Part shown: in pieces, positions 42,286 through 49,704 of the stretch
How the letters are laid out: each line of letters opens with the position of its first letter
How positions within the stretch are numbered: the first letter of the stretch is position 1
DNA from: Gemmatimonadota bacterium
GTDB lineage: Bacteria > Latescibacterota > UBA2968
NCBI GenBank assembly: GCA_026706845.1
Contig: JAPOXY010000073.1
Span: 1 to 49,704, forward strand
DNA length: 49,704 nucleotides
Direction of reading: 5' to 3'
Made by a program: the position numbers and the translations under genes
The notes under the pieces: model-generated
What the model was told of the DNA's origin: nothing
Database searches by the model: none
Seen by the model: only the letters and a program-made list of their open reading frames with translations

Positions 42286-43695
42286 TTGTCTAAGGGACAG
42301 GTAGAATCCGAGGAGGCAGAACCGCTGTCTCCTCGGGCGGCCCGGCGCGTGTTGATTAGCCTGATGTTTTCGTCTATGCTGATGCCTATGGTGGCTGGCA
42401 TGTCGCGGGTTGCATTGCCGGTTATTCGGGATGATTTTGGGATTCCCGCAGATTTGACGGCGTGGGTTCTGGCAGCTTTTATGCTGCCTTTTGTCGTTTT
42501 GATGCCGATTTATGGGCGTTTGAGCGATGGCGTTGACCGGCGGCTGTTGATTCTGTTGGGGACTGTGATTTTTGGCGTTGGTTCCACGATGACGTTTCTG
42601 GCGCCGAATATGCGCTGGTTGATGGCTGGCAGGGCGATTCAGGGTATTGGCGTGGGGGGGATGACGCCGATGGGTATGGCGTTGCTTGTGTCGATTTTTA
42701 GTGAGGGAGAGCGCGGGCGCGTCCTGGGGACGTGGAGTGCGGTGGGTCCGGCGATGAGTTTTTCGTCGTCGTTTGTCGCGGGTATTCTCATTGCTCTTTG
42801 GGGATGGCGCGCCGCTTTTGTGCCGGGTCTTTTGCTCAGTGTTGTGACTTTTGTCGCGATTTACAGGGGGGTGCCTTCTCAGGTGATTGGAGAGGCGTCT
42901 AAATTTTTGCGGCAGTTCGATTGGGGTGGGGTCGGGTTGTTGTCGGGTGGGATTGTGTTTTTGATGTTTTACCTTTCCAGTCGGTCTGTGACGGGGGTTG
43001 CCCCGTTTGAGGATTGGCGGTTGCTTTTGGGCGCGGGGTTGTTTTTTGCCGGTTTCTGGTGGTGGGAAAGAGGGCGGAGAGATCCTTTTCTTCCGCTCAA
43101 TTTTTTTGGCAATCGCATGTTTTGTCGGGTGACGTTTTGCGCTTCGATGCGGATGTTTGTGCAGGGCGGTATTGGGGTGTTGATGCCGCTGTATCTGGTC
43201 GATGTTCACCGCATGGGTCCGGCACTGTTGGGCGTGTTTTTGATTATTAGTTCTGCGGCGATGACGCTGATTGTTCGGTTTGGCGGGCAGATGTCCGATC
43301 GTTTTCAGAGTCGGTGGCTGGTGATGATTGGGATGTTTGTGCAGTTGACGGTGATGCTGTCTTTTGCCCATTTGTCCGATGCGATTTCGACCTGGGTTAT
43401 TGCTGGTTTGCTGACGTACTACGGGCTTGGCGCTGGGTTGATGCTGGCTGCTTTGCACAGTACGGTTATGGGTACTGTCGATTCAGATCAGATGGGTGCT
43501 GCTGCAGGTCTTTATAGTATGTTGCGGTTTATGGGGATGGCGATCAGTACGGCACTGATCGGGGTGGTGTTGCAGTTTTTCTTCGATGCAAACCTGTCCA
43601 CGCTCGATGCGTACCAGAATGTGTTTATGGTGCTTGCGATATTTCCCGTTCTGGGGATGATTGTGGGGTTTGGATTGCGGGAGAAGAGGTTGTGA
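42286..43695 (+). CDS. MFS transporter (DHA2-like, 14-TM type)
   Basis: 469 aa from TTG at 42286 with AGG five bases before it; a GTG at 42250 would overlap the aldolase gene. About 13-14 hydrophobic segments. Motif A after TM2 is GRLSDGVDRR and motif C-like glycine-rich TM5 pieces follow. DHA2-type proton antiporters usually export drugs or metabolites. Gene is last in the plus-strand set and converges with the amidohydrolase (six bases between stops). Substrate unknown; import of a sugar acid cannot be excluded. Confidence 0.85.
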   Translation: MSKGQVESEEAEPLSPRAARRVLISLMFSSMLMPMVAGMSRVALPVIRDDFGIPADLTAWVLAAFMLPFVVLMPIYGRLSDGVDRRLLILLGTVIFGVGSTMTFLAPNMRWLMAGRAIQGIGVGGMTPMGMALLVSIFSEGERGRVLGTWSAVGPAMSFSSSFVAGILIALWGWRAAFVPGLLLSVVTFVAIYRGVPSQVIGEASKFLRQFDWGGVGLLSGGIVFLMFYLSSRSVTGVAPFEDWRLLLGAGLFFAGFWWWERGRRDPFLPLNFFGNRMFCRVTFCASMRMFVQGGIGVLMPLYLVDVHRMGPALLGVFLIISSAAMTLIVRFGGQMSDRFQSRWLVMIGMFVQLTVMLSFAHLSDAISTWVIAGLLTYYGLGAGLMLAALHSTVMGTVDSDQMGAAAGLYSMLRFMGMAISTALIGVVLQFFFDANLSTLDAYQNVFMVLAIFPVLGMIVGFGLREKRL

Positions 43696-43701
43696 AGCAC
43701 A

Positions 43702-44562
43702 TTAATCATCACCCAATAGCTTCTGTGCGTTTTGATATGTTATTTTGTCAAATGCCTCTTTTGGTAAGTTCAGGCGCTGTAGATAGTCCATCAGGCGCGT
43801 GTCGAAATAATCCCTTCCAAATAACAGGCTATCTTGAAAATCGATCAAGAACTGTCTGCCAAATGCTTCGTCTCTGCTGATTGCGGTGAGTCCCGATCCC
43901 GCGGAGAGGTCGGCGTATAGATTGTCGTATTTTTTGAGCATCTGGGGTACTTTGCCGCCCGGTTCAACCGGACCTTTGGGATAGGCTTCTTTGTCGAATT
44001 TGCCGTCGCCGGAAATGTGTGCCCAGAATCCCGGGGCGTGGCCGATGAAGTTGGTTTCGGGACATGCAATAATCGCCCGTTCAAATGCTTCGATGCTGCC
44101 GCCATACCACCAGTTTGGTCGCGGATAATCCCCGCGTCCGTGATCTATGGGGTAGTCGAGATGGATCGTGATCGGCAAGCCCATGTCACCGCAGGCGTGA
44201 TAGAGTCTGAGGGCATCCGGGTCGTCAAATACGACTCGTACCTTTAGTTCGCTGGCAACGCGAATCCCGTGAATTTCTACGGCTGCTTTCAGGCGGTCAA
44301 TTGCGTCGGGCCGCTTTGGATGTGGCATATATCCCAGTACAAATCGGTCAGGGGCTGTGCGCCCTACCTGTATCACGTCTTCGAGGGGGATGCACACGCC
44401 TGTTGGAGGCAATACGTTGTGATAGCTGGGACTGTATTCGTCTTCTGGCGCTTCCCAGGAAAAGAGCCATAACTGGTCGATGTTTTGCTCGTCCATGTTT
44501 TTTAAGATTTTTTCGGCGTTGAATCCGTGCCAGTTTGGGTGATTGTGCGCGTCGATTAACAT
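43702..44562 (-). CDS. Amidohydrolase 2-family TIM-barrel metal-dependent hydrolase
   Basis: 286 aa. Metal-binding DAHNH at 4-8 (His6 and His8), ITIHLDYP at about 141 and FIGHAPGFW at about 183 give the other His ligands; LLFGRDYF near residue 255 has the catalytic Asp. Such proteins hydrolyse lactones, decarboxylate aromatic acids or cleave amides. ATG after AAAGGAG. Last of three minus-strand genes with a TIM-barrel isomerase and an M29-like peptidase, 12 bases after the latter. Confidence 0.88.
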   Translation of the reverse strand: MLIDAHNHPNWHGFNAEKILKNMDEQNIDQLWLFSWEAPEDEYSPSYHNVLPPTGVCIPLEDVIQVGRTAPDRFVLGYMPHPKRPDAIDRLKAAVEIHGIRVASELKVRVVFDDPDALRLYHACGDMGLPITIHLDYPIDHGRGDYPRPNWWYGGSIEAFERAIIACPETNFIGHAPGFWAHISGDGKFDKEAYPKGPVEPGGKVPQMLKKYDNLYADLSAGSGLTAISRDEAFGRQFLIDFQDSLLFGRDYFDTRLMDYLQRLNLPKEAFDKITYQNAQKLLGDD

Positions 44563-44574
44563 GTGAATCTCCTT

Positions 44575-45648
44575 TTAGATCAGATACTCGCCATCCCGGA
44601 TGATTTGGCGTGTTTTCCCGTCTGCTGAAATCAACAGGAGTGACGCCACTTGTATCGGGCTGTCTTTGGCATAGACGATGTCTTCGTGAACAATATGTGC
44701 GGGGGATTTGAATTGTTCTGGCCCAATTGTGCCGCCGAGATGTTCGCTGCGTCCATAAGCCCAGTGAAAGCCCGCTTTTTCATCTTCTAAGACATTGCCC
44801 CAAACAACGGCTTTGGGGTTACATCCCAGGGCGAGTTCGGCGATGTTGCCGCGCGTCGGGTCTTCTTCGAAATAGGCTTTGAAGCTCGCGGCCTGTGTTG
44901 TTTCTCCCGCGACATCTACGATCCGATTGTTCTCGACCCGAAATACGATGACATCGCCGTTGTCACTGACGGGTATTTCACCTTCCGTGCGACTCGGGTC
45001 GCCCTTTCTTTCTCCTTCATAGGGTACCTGGAAACTCTCGCCACTCGGCAAATTGATAATGGGAAATGCCGAGTTTGCCTTTTCTCGGGGCAGTTGTCCG
45101 TCGTCTTTGTGGGCTTCTCCGTAGCGCAGGTCAACGGTCCATTTGTGGCCGGTTGAAAAAATAACCCGTGCGTATTCTGCTTCGGAGAGGGCGTCCATTA
45201 ATATCTGGCAGCGGCGCGCCACTTCGGTATAATCCGCAGAGAGCGCGGTTTCTTCCATGCGGCGGGCAACGCCTGGCAATGATGCGGCGCGAAAATCATT
45301 GCGTGAACGCGCCCACATAGATAGGGGTGCCGTGGCGGAGAATTGCGTGAGTGCATTTACTATTGTCGCTTGCGTCAGGCCGTCGCGCAAGGGGATGGGT
45401 TCGCCTTTGTCGAGGGGCAAATTGCCATTGTGCGCGCCGGTCGCGGGAAAGGTAATGAGAGGCTGGACGTCAAAGCCAATCTGTTCGCCGAGCGATACCC
45501 AGGCTGCACGCCATTCGGCGGCCATTTCTCTGCGTTCGCGCCAGGTCTCGCTATCGCGCAGTTCACCGTGCGGGACATCGGCTATGATGGCTACTGTTTC
45601 GTCGGGTTCGGGATGAAATACATCTGTGAATAATTTGTGTAAGTCCAT
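44575..45648 (-). CDS. M29-like metallo-aminopeptidase (leucyl aminopeptidase family)
   Basis: 357 aa. Conserved pieces of thermophilic M29 aminopeptidases are present: NLPSGE near 200, NIAELALGCNP near 270, the GFHWAYGRSEHLGGT patch near 300 and IVHEDIVY near 325. These supply the Glu, His, Tyr and Asp ligands of the two-metal site. No signal peptide. Starts one base after the stop of the upstream isomerase, so coupled translation. The peptide substrate is unknown. Confidence 0.82.
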   Translation of the reverse strand: MDLHKLFTDVFHPEPDETVAIIADVPHGELRDSETWRERREMAAEWRAAWVSLGEQIGFDVQPLITFPATGAHNGNLPLDKGEPIPLRDGLTQATIVNALTQFSATAPLSMWARSRNDFRAASLPGVARRMEETALSADYTEVARRCQILMDALSEAEYARVIFSTGHKWTVDLRYGEAHKDDGQLPREKANSAFPIINLPSGESFQVPYEGERKGDPSRTEGEIPVSDNGDVIVFRVENNRIVDVAGETTQAASFKAYFEEDPTRGNIAELALGCNPKAVVWGNVLEDEKAGFHWAYGRSEHLGGTIGPEQFKSPAHIVHEDIVYAKDSPIQVASLLLISADGKTRQIIRDGEYLI

Positions 45649-45649
45649 T

Positions 45650-46462
45650 TTACAGGTTGTCCAATACAGCGCGCAGTTGCCGCACGCCTTTTAGCATGAG
45701 GTCTGGGGATCCCCAGTGTTCGATGCTCACGTTGCCCGTATAACCGTCTGATAGGACCATTTTGAGCAGGTCTTCGTATTTTATATCGCTGTCGCGAATG
45801 GGGTCCAGTTCTTTGTCGGGGTTGGGTTTGACGTGCAGATGGGTGATTCGTCCTTTGATCTGTTCGTATCCATCTGGGATAGCCTGTTCGCCACACCCGA
45901 TGCCGTTGTTCACATCCCAGCAGAAGCTGAATCCCGATGTGTCGCCGAGGGCGTCGGCTACCATTCTCGCTTCCGCACAGGTGCCGGCAATGGTCGCGCC
46001 TTCGTTTTCCAGGGATAGGGTGACGCCTTCGCGTTCGGCTGTTTTGGCTATGGGTTCGAGAAATGGCACGATGACGTCGAGATAATTCTCAACGCCGGGT
46101 CGATTTGCCCGGTCTCCTTTTTTTCGATTGGGATTCCACAGGGAAAAGCCGCGGATGACGGTTGTATCAAACGCTTTTGCGAGTTCGATCATGCGGTCAA
46201 ATATGCGCTGGTGTTCGGCTTTTTCCTGGTCGCTGTCGTGGGCGCATTTGCCCACGGGCGAGCCGACAGACATAACGGTTACATTGTACTTTGCCAGTAC
46301 GTCCTGGACGCGCTGCAATTCGTCGTTGTCGATTTCCTGGACGCGTTTGCCCCAGATGCCGCCGCGCAGTTCAATTCCCGTTGCACCCGCTTCTACGCCC
46401 AGGCGCACAGATTTATCAAAGTCGGCTTTGTCAATTTCATCTGCAAAATAACACAGTTCCAT
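45650..46462 (-). CDS. Sugar phosphate isomerase/epimerase (xylose isomerase-like TIM barrel)
   Basis: 270 aa. Barrel with metal-ligand candidates in SLENEGAT (Glu near 153), WDVNNGI (Asp near 189), THLHVKP (His near 215) and SIEHWG (Glu near 248), the four-ligand pattern of the hydroxypyruvate isomerase/tagatose epimerase group. ATG after AGGAGG. First of three minus-strand genes. Third xylose-isomerase-like barrel in the window, each with its own operon. Substrate unknown. Confidence 0.87.
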   Translation of the reverse strand: MELCYFADEIDKADFDKSVRLGVEAGATGIELRGGIWGKRVQEIDNDELQRVQDVLAKYNVTVMSVGSPVGKCAHDSDQEKAEHQRIFDRMIELAKAFDTTVIRGFSLWNPNRKKGDRANRPGVENYLDVIVPFLEPIAKTAEREGVTLSLENEGATIAGTCAEARMVADALGDTSGFSFCWDVNNGIGCGEQAIPDGYEQIKGRITHLHVKPNPDKELDPIRDSDIKYEDLLKMVLSDGYTGNVSIEHWGSPDLMLKGVRQLRAVLDNL

Positions 46463-46486
46463 CCGTTCCTCCTGTAAATGGTTATA

Positions 46487-46518
46487 CGAATCAACGAATC
46501 AACGAATCAACGAATCAA
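46487..46518 (+). repeat. 8-base tandem array, four exact copies
   Basis: CGAATCAA occurs four times in a row without change. Confidence 0.95.
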
Positions 46519-46547
46519 TGAAACAGGTAATGTACCTGAAAGCCGTC

Positions 46548-46572
46548 ATTGCGGCATGGTTTTAGCCGCAAT
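46548..46572. repeat. Perfect 8-bp hairpin between the arrays
   Basis: ATTGCGGC (46548-46555), nine-base loop, GCCGCAAT (46565-46572). No T run, so not a usual terminator. It looks like a dispersed palindromic repeat. Confidence 0.7.
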
Positions 46573-46601
46573 CCAGAGATTTTGGGTAGTTGGGCGGGGT
46601 T

Positions 46602-46625
46602 CGTCTATTCGTCTATTCGTCTATT
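46602..46625 (+). repeat. 8-base tandem array, three exact copies, inverted relative to the first
   Basis: CGTCTATT occurs three times. Its complement AATAGACG differs from the phase-shifted unit of the first array (AATCAACG) at two positions, so the arrays form an imperfect inverted pair. One further copy (40581-40588) lies before the NHL gene. Confidence 0.9.
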
Positions 46626-46762
46626 CGCGCTTTATAAAAGGTAGTATATTTCTTTTATCTCGTGCTTTCCCACAATAAATATAATATCTCCCCTCACAGT
46701 CAAAGAAAAACGCGACCCACGCGAGTTTATTTTTCGTTTTTAATTTTCGATTTTTAATTATC

Positions 46763-47092
46763 ATGCGTTTTATGAATGAACAGACGCGAAAGAAAATTCT
46801 GCAATCCACACCACACCCAAAGGGGATTCGCAAGGTGGATAGAAAACGTCTGCTGGCACAATTGTCCCAGGCTGATCCGCCGCCCGATTACGACAGGTAT
46901 ATACGATCCAAATCATGGCAGATTAAACGGCAGAAGTTTCTTGCCCATTACAATTGCCAGTGCGTTTTGTGCGGGAGCAAAGAGCATTTGCACGTTCACC
47001 ATCTGCACTACAAGACGCTGGGGAATGAGGGTGTAGAGGATGTGATTATTTGCTGCAGGCGTTGTCATTTTATAGAGCACTTTAAGAAGTGA
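46763..47092 (+). CDS. Small HNH endonuclease
   Basis: 109 aa. A Zn-finger HNH fold: Cys67/Cys70 and Cys98/Cys101 for the structural zinc, and the HVHHLHY (77-83) plus CHFIEH core for the catalytic metal. The N-terminus is basic, suited to DNA contact. Similar to McrA-type or group I intron/phage HNH proteins, but it is a lone domain. Starts at ATG 46763 or 46772, neither with a good ribosome binding site. It follows the repeat-rich spacer and precedes a sulfatase by 19 bases. No methylase or terminase is near. Confidence 0.8.
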   Translation: MRFMNEQTRKKILQSTPHPKGIRKVDRKRLLAQLSQADPPPDYDRYIRSKSWQIKRQKFLAHYNCQCVLCGSKEHLHVHHLHYKTLGNEGVEDVIICCRRCHFIEHFKK

Positions 47093-47111
47093 GACGTTTC
47101 CGGAGATTTTT

Positions 47112-48392
47112 ATGCCGAATATTATCATTATCACAACGCACGATACAGGTCGGCATTTTGGGTGTTATGGTGTCGATGCGGTACATACACCCGCGATTGA
47201 TGCGATTGCCGATGATGGGTTCAAGTTTACCAATTATTTCACGACCAGCCCGGTGTGTAGCCCCAGCCGGGGGGCTATGCTTACGGGGCGCTATCCGCAG
47301 AGCAATGGGTTGATTGGGTTGACGCATTCGCCGTGGGATTGGTGTTTTAATGAGGGGGAGCGACATCTTTCGCATATTTTGCGGGATGCGGGCTATTACA
47401 CGACTCTTTTTGGGTTGCAACACGAGGCGTCTAATACCGAGGATTTGGGTTTTGAAGCGACTTTTGCACAGCGCGATGAAACAGGCCGTCGCGCAAACGC
47501 GCTTGTGGTTGCCCAGGCTCTGGCTGATTTTCTCAGGGCTGACGCGGGTTCCAAGACGCCGTTCTACGCGCAAGTCGGTTTTTTTGAGACGCATCGTCCG
47601 CACGATTTTGGCGATGTGGGACCCGATGATAGCAAGGGTATTGATGTGCCGCCTTATCTGGTTGATGACGAGACGTCGCGGCGGGAACTCGCTCTGCAAC
47701 AAGGTGCTATTCGTCGCGTTGATGAGGCGGTTCAGATTATTGCCGATGCTCTGAAAGAGAGTGGGTTAGAAGACGACACTTTGCTGGTTTTTACGGTTGA
47801 TCACGGTATTGAGTTTCCGAGGGCTAAGTGGTTTTGTTATGATGCAGGTATTGGCGTTGCATTGCTTATGCGCTGGCCCGGTGGGGGTGTTCGGGGGGGA
47901 CAGAGTTGTGGACATTTGCTCAGTAATGTCGATTTTTTGCCCACGCTTATGGATCTCATACAGCATCCCATTCCGGATAATGTGGAGGGCTTGAGTTTTG
48001 CCAGTGTGTTCAAAGATCCCGATGTGGAACCCACGCGGGATGCGGCTTTTTCGATTTTTCAGGGTAGCGATAGTCGGAGTGTTCGCACCGATCGCTATAA
48101 GTTTATTCGCAATTTTAGTCCGCGGCGTCTGATAGATGTGCCAGTTGATATGACCGATCCCCCAAGACCGCGCATCAAACAACCGGTGGCGCAACTCTAC
48201 GATCTGGAAAAGGATCCCAATGAATTTGAGGATGTCGCCCGCAAACCCGAATATCGGGATGTTTATAACGCGTTGAGCCAGCGTCTGTGGCAATGGATGG
48301 AAGATGTAAATGATCCGTCGCTCAAGAGTCCGATTCCCACGCCGTATTATTGGGAGGCGATGGCGGAATATAACACGAGAAAGGAAGGGTAA
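47112..48392 (+). CDS. Sulfatase (CxPxR type)
   Basis: 426 aa. The N-terminus PNIIIITTHDTGRHFGCYG gives the metal Asp; CSPSR at 49-53 holds the formylglycine Cys49; TVDHGIEFPRAK near residue 225 provides the later metal ligands. Shape is that of heparan N-sulfatase-like members (the THDTGRHFGCYG start is typical), a hint only. No signal peptide. ATG after GGAG. Its TAA overlaps the ATG of the Gfo/Idh gene by one base, so the two proteins are made together. Confidence 0.9.
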   Translation: MPNIIIITTHDTGRHFGCYGVDAVHTPAIDAIADDGFKFTNYFTTSPVCSPSRGAMLTGRYPQSNGLIGLTHSPWDWCFNEGERHLSHILRDAGYYTTLFGLQHEASNTEDLGFEATFAQRDETGRRANALVVAQALADFLRADAGSKTPFYAQVGFFETHRPHDFGDVGPDDSKGIDVPPYLVDDETSRRELALQQGAIRRVDEAVQIIADALKESGLEDDTLLVFTVDHGIEFPRAKWFCYDAGIGVALLMRWPGGGVRGGQSCGHLLSNVDFLPTLMDLIQHPIPDNVEGLSFASVFKDPDVEPTRDAAFSIFQGSDSRSVRTDRYKFIRNFSPRRLIDVPVDMTDPPRPRIKQPVAQLYDLEKDPNEFEDVARKPEYRDVYNALSQRLWQWMEDVNDPSLKSPIPTPYYWEAMAEYNTRKEG

Positions 48393-49612
48393 TGTCGAAA
48401 GGGAAAATCGTAAATCTCGCGCTTGTCGGCTGTGGCGGTATTGCCGGCGGGCATCTTCGGCGGTATGGAGAACTTATCGATAAGGGCGAAGACCGCTTTC
48501 GCATTGTTGCCACGGTTGATAGCGATATCAGTCGCGCACAGGCTTATGCCGATCAGATCAATGGGAAGACTGGATGGGCGGTCAATTGTTATCCCTCGGT
48601 CGAGGATCTGCTCAATTCAGAATCCAATCTCGATGGGGCCGATATATGCAGTCCCCACGGTTTGCATCATGTGCTCGCCTGTGAGTTGCTCGAAGGCGGT
48701 GTGAATATCTTGTGTGAGAAGCCCATTGGTATAACGGTTAAAGCCACGCAAAAAATTATCGATACAGCCAAACGCTGCAATAAGATCGCCGCGAATGCCG
48801 AACAGTGTCGCCGCAGTGTTGGGCAGCGCACGATTCATTGGGCGTTTAACGGTGGTCCGCTCGGCGAACCCAGGTTGTGGTACGCCATCAGGTCGGGATG
48901 GCAGGATCCCGCGAATTATCCCGACTGGCACTGGCGCGTGGATCGCAAACTCGGCGGTTGCGGGATGGTTATGGATAGCGGCGCGCACTGGGTGGATACT
49001 ATGCGTTACTGGTTTGGGGAAGTGGAGAGTGTTTATGCGCGTGTGGAACAACTTGAACAGCGTCCCCATAAGAAAGGCGAGGATCTGGTCGATGACAGCC
49101 GCGAAGATTTTTGGACCAGTATTTTCAATTTTGAAAGTGGTGTGATTGGCACGTGGTCGTGGACAGTTAGCGCGCCCGGTAAGGGATTTACGCAACTCAA
49201 TCTCACCGGAAGCAAGGGTACGATTGTCGAGCGCGATATTTTCCATCCGGCGGCGTCTCAGGCGCGCGGTGAATGCCAATTTATAGATGGCACGGCGTAT
49301 GGTGTGTCCCAGCTTCAAGATATGTTTCTCGATTCACTGGGTCAGGGCGAAAAGGATCGCCTCTTTCCCTATGGTCTGACCGATGGCATGGCGATTGAGT
49401 TGTGGGATTTTATCGATGCTCTGAGTGTTGAGCGCGATGTGGAAATCGATGCCGAAGAGGGGCTTAAGAGCAAGGCCGTGAGCGAGGCGATTTACGAGTC
49501 TGGAAAAAGCGGACAGGTCGTCAAGGTGGGCGATGTGATATCCGGCAAGGTCTGCGCGTATCAGGAGGATATTGATCAGATGTGGGGGTTGGCGTCAACC
49601 ACCCACGGCTAA
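48392..49612 (+). CDS. Gfo/Idh/MocA-family oxidoreductase
   Basis: 406 aa. NAD(P)-dependent sugar or inositol dehydrogenase. The Rossmann motif GCGGIAGGH (13-21) and the CEKPIGI motif (about 108-114) are both seen; DSGAHWVDTMRYWFG near 200 supplies the conserved His of the active site. Coupled to the sulfatase by the TAATG overlap, suggesting oxidation of the desulfated sugar. The last six residues (ASTTHG) and the stop lie within the repeat that begins at 49594, so the original C-terminus may have been replaced. Confidence 0.9.
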   Translation: MSKGKIVNLALVGCGGIAGGHLRRYGELIDKGEDRFRIVATVDSDISRAQAYADQINGKTGWAVNCYPSVEDLLNSESNLDGADICSPHGLHHVLACELLEGGVNILCEKPIGITVKATQKIIDTAKRCNKIAANAEQCRRSVGQRTIHWAFNGGPLGEPRLWYAIRSGWQDPANYPDWHWRVDRKLGGCGMVMDSGAHWVDTMRYWFGEVESVYARVEQLEQRPHKKGEDLVDDSREDFWTSIFNFESGVIGTWSWTVSAPGKGFTQLNLTGSKGTIVERDIFHPAASQARGECQFIDGTAYGVSQLQDMFLDSLGQGEKDRLFPYGLTDGMAIELWDFIDALSVERDVEIDAEEGLKSKAVSEAIYESGKSGQVVKVGDVISGKVCAYQEDIDQMWGLASTTHG

Positions 49613-49657
49613 AGCCAGTGGGCTTGTCCCTGCCACATGATTCCCCCGGTGGTTGAC
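49594..49657. repeat. Nested inverted repeat, possible IS200/IS605-type end
   Basis: GTCAACCACC (49594-49603) and GGTGGTTGAC (49648-49657) are perfect inverted 10-mers. Inside, CCCAC (49602-49606) pairs with GTGGG (49618-49622) and GGCT with AGCC, one base bulged, forming a small hairpin. The CCACGGCTAAAGCC stretch recalls hairpins at ends of IS200/IS605-family elements (from memory). The window ends 47 bases later, so no transposase or TnpB can be seen. Confidence 0.5.
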
Positions 49658-49704
49658 ACCACCATTGGGGGTATGGCGAGACTTTAGGCTTGTTGACACA
49701 AAGC

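Larger units (their letters stand above)
46463..46762. other. Gene-free spacer rich in short repeats
   Basis: 300 bases between divergent genes. It holds an 8-base tandem array (46487-46518), a hairpin (46548-46572), an inverted second array (46602-46625) and an A/T-rich part (46630-46762) with no clear promoter or gene. A 66-codon frame through the arrays has no protein features. Confidence 0.7.

Noticed and set aside
42208-43458. 416-codon open frame on the minus strand
   Set aside because: Antisense to the aldolase end and the MFS gene; low-complexity His/Asn/Gln/Arg composition.
46487-46625. CRISPR array
   Set aside because: Units are 8 bases, directly abutting, with no spacers and no cas genes.
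46478-46678. 66-codon frame through the 8-base arrays
   Set aside because: The translation is a repeat product (NESTNQRI-like) of the tandem units without a ribosome binding site; typical false gene.

Overview
The window is a gene-dense stretch of chromosome from a Gram-negative bacterium with moderate G+C. An outer-membrane beta-barrel gene, a tripartite-type RND pump subunit and a YkuD L,D-transpeptidase indicate an outer membrane and a periplasm. The mix of CxPxR sulfatases, mandelate-racemase-type enolases, xylose-isomerase-like TIM barrels, a PhyH dioxygenase, an amidohydrolase and a Gfo/Idh/MocA oxidoreductase is typical of Latescibacterota/Poribacteria-like lineages, and a DUF3098-like gene beside rplS fits an FCB-type relative. 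This placement is inference; there is no rRNA to test it.

Layout. 1-6.2 kb (+): 5'-truncated enolase-superfamily enzyme, sulfatase, comM behind a textbook sigma-54 promoter, and a penicillin-acylase-type Ntn hydrolase. 6.2-12.1 kb (-): TIM-barrel isomerase, two sulfatases, a D-glutamate-cyclase-like gene and a third sulfatase. A 46-bp direct repeat of a sulfatase tail brackets the cyclase-like gene. 12.1-19.2 kb: divergent promoter region with an operator-like palindrome, an orphan RND pump (+), a YhcG/DUF1016 nuclease and a truncated TPR gene (-), and a large OPT-like membrane protein (+). 19.2-25.9 kb (-): eight closely spaced genes (MR-type enolase, oligogalacturonate-lyase-like propeller, serine hydrolase, L,D-transpeptidase, TIM-barrel isomerase, PAPS sulfotransferase, deoxyhypusine-synthase-like protein), read as one catabolic/envelope operon. 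25.9-32.1 kb (-): housekeeping block ffh-rpsP-rimM-trmD-rplS-DUF3098-tRNA-Val closed by a terminator, preceded by rpe, a PASTA protein and a beta-barrel protein. 32.3-43.7 kb (+): PhyH dioxygenase, hrpA, a heterodimeric ABC exporter, NHL propeller, HpcH/HpaI aldolase and MFS carrier. 43.7-46.5 kb (-): TIM-barrel isomerase, M29-like aminopeptidase, amidohydrolase. 46.5-49.7 kb (+): repeat-rich spacer, small HNH endonuclease, a fifth sulfatase coupled to a Gfo/Idh oxidoreductase, and a nested inverted repeat at the right edge resembling an IS200/IS605-type end.

How it works together. Sulfatases, enolases, isomerases, aldolase and oxidoreductase together suggest breakdown of sulfated and/or acidic sugars or related small molecules. 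None of the five sulfatases shows a signal peptide, so desulfation would be cytoplasmic, after uptake through carriers such as the MFS or OPT-like protein. No formylglycine-generating enzyme is in the window. Several genes start with TTG behind strong Shine-Dalgarno sequences, including rpsP and rimM. No complete mobile element, CRISPR array or phage was found; the most unusual features are the repeat structures and regulatory sites given as findings.
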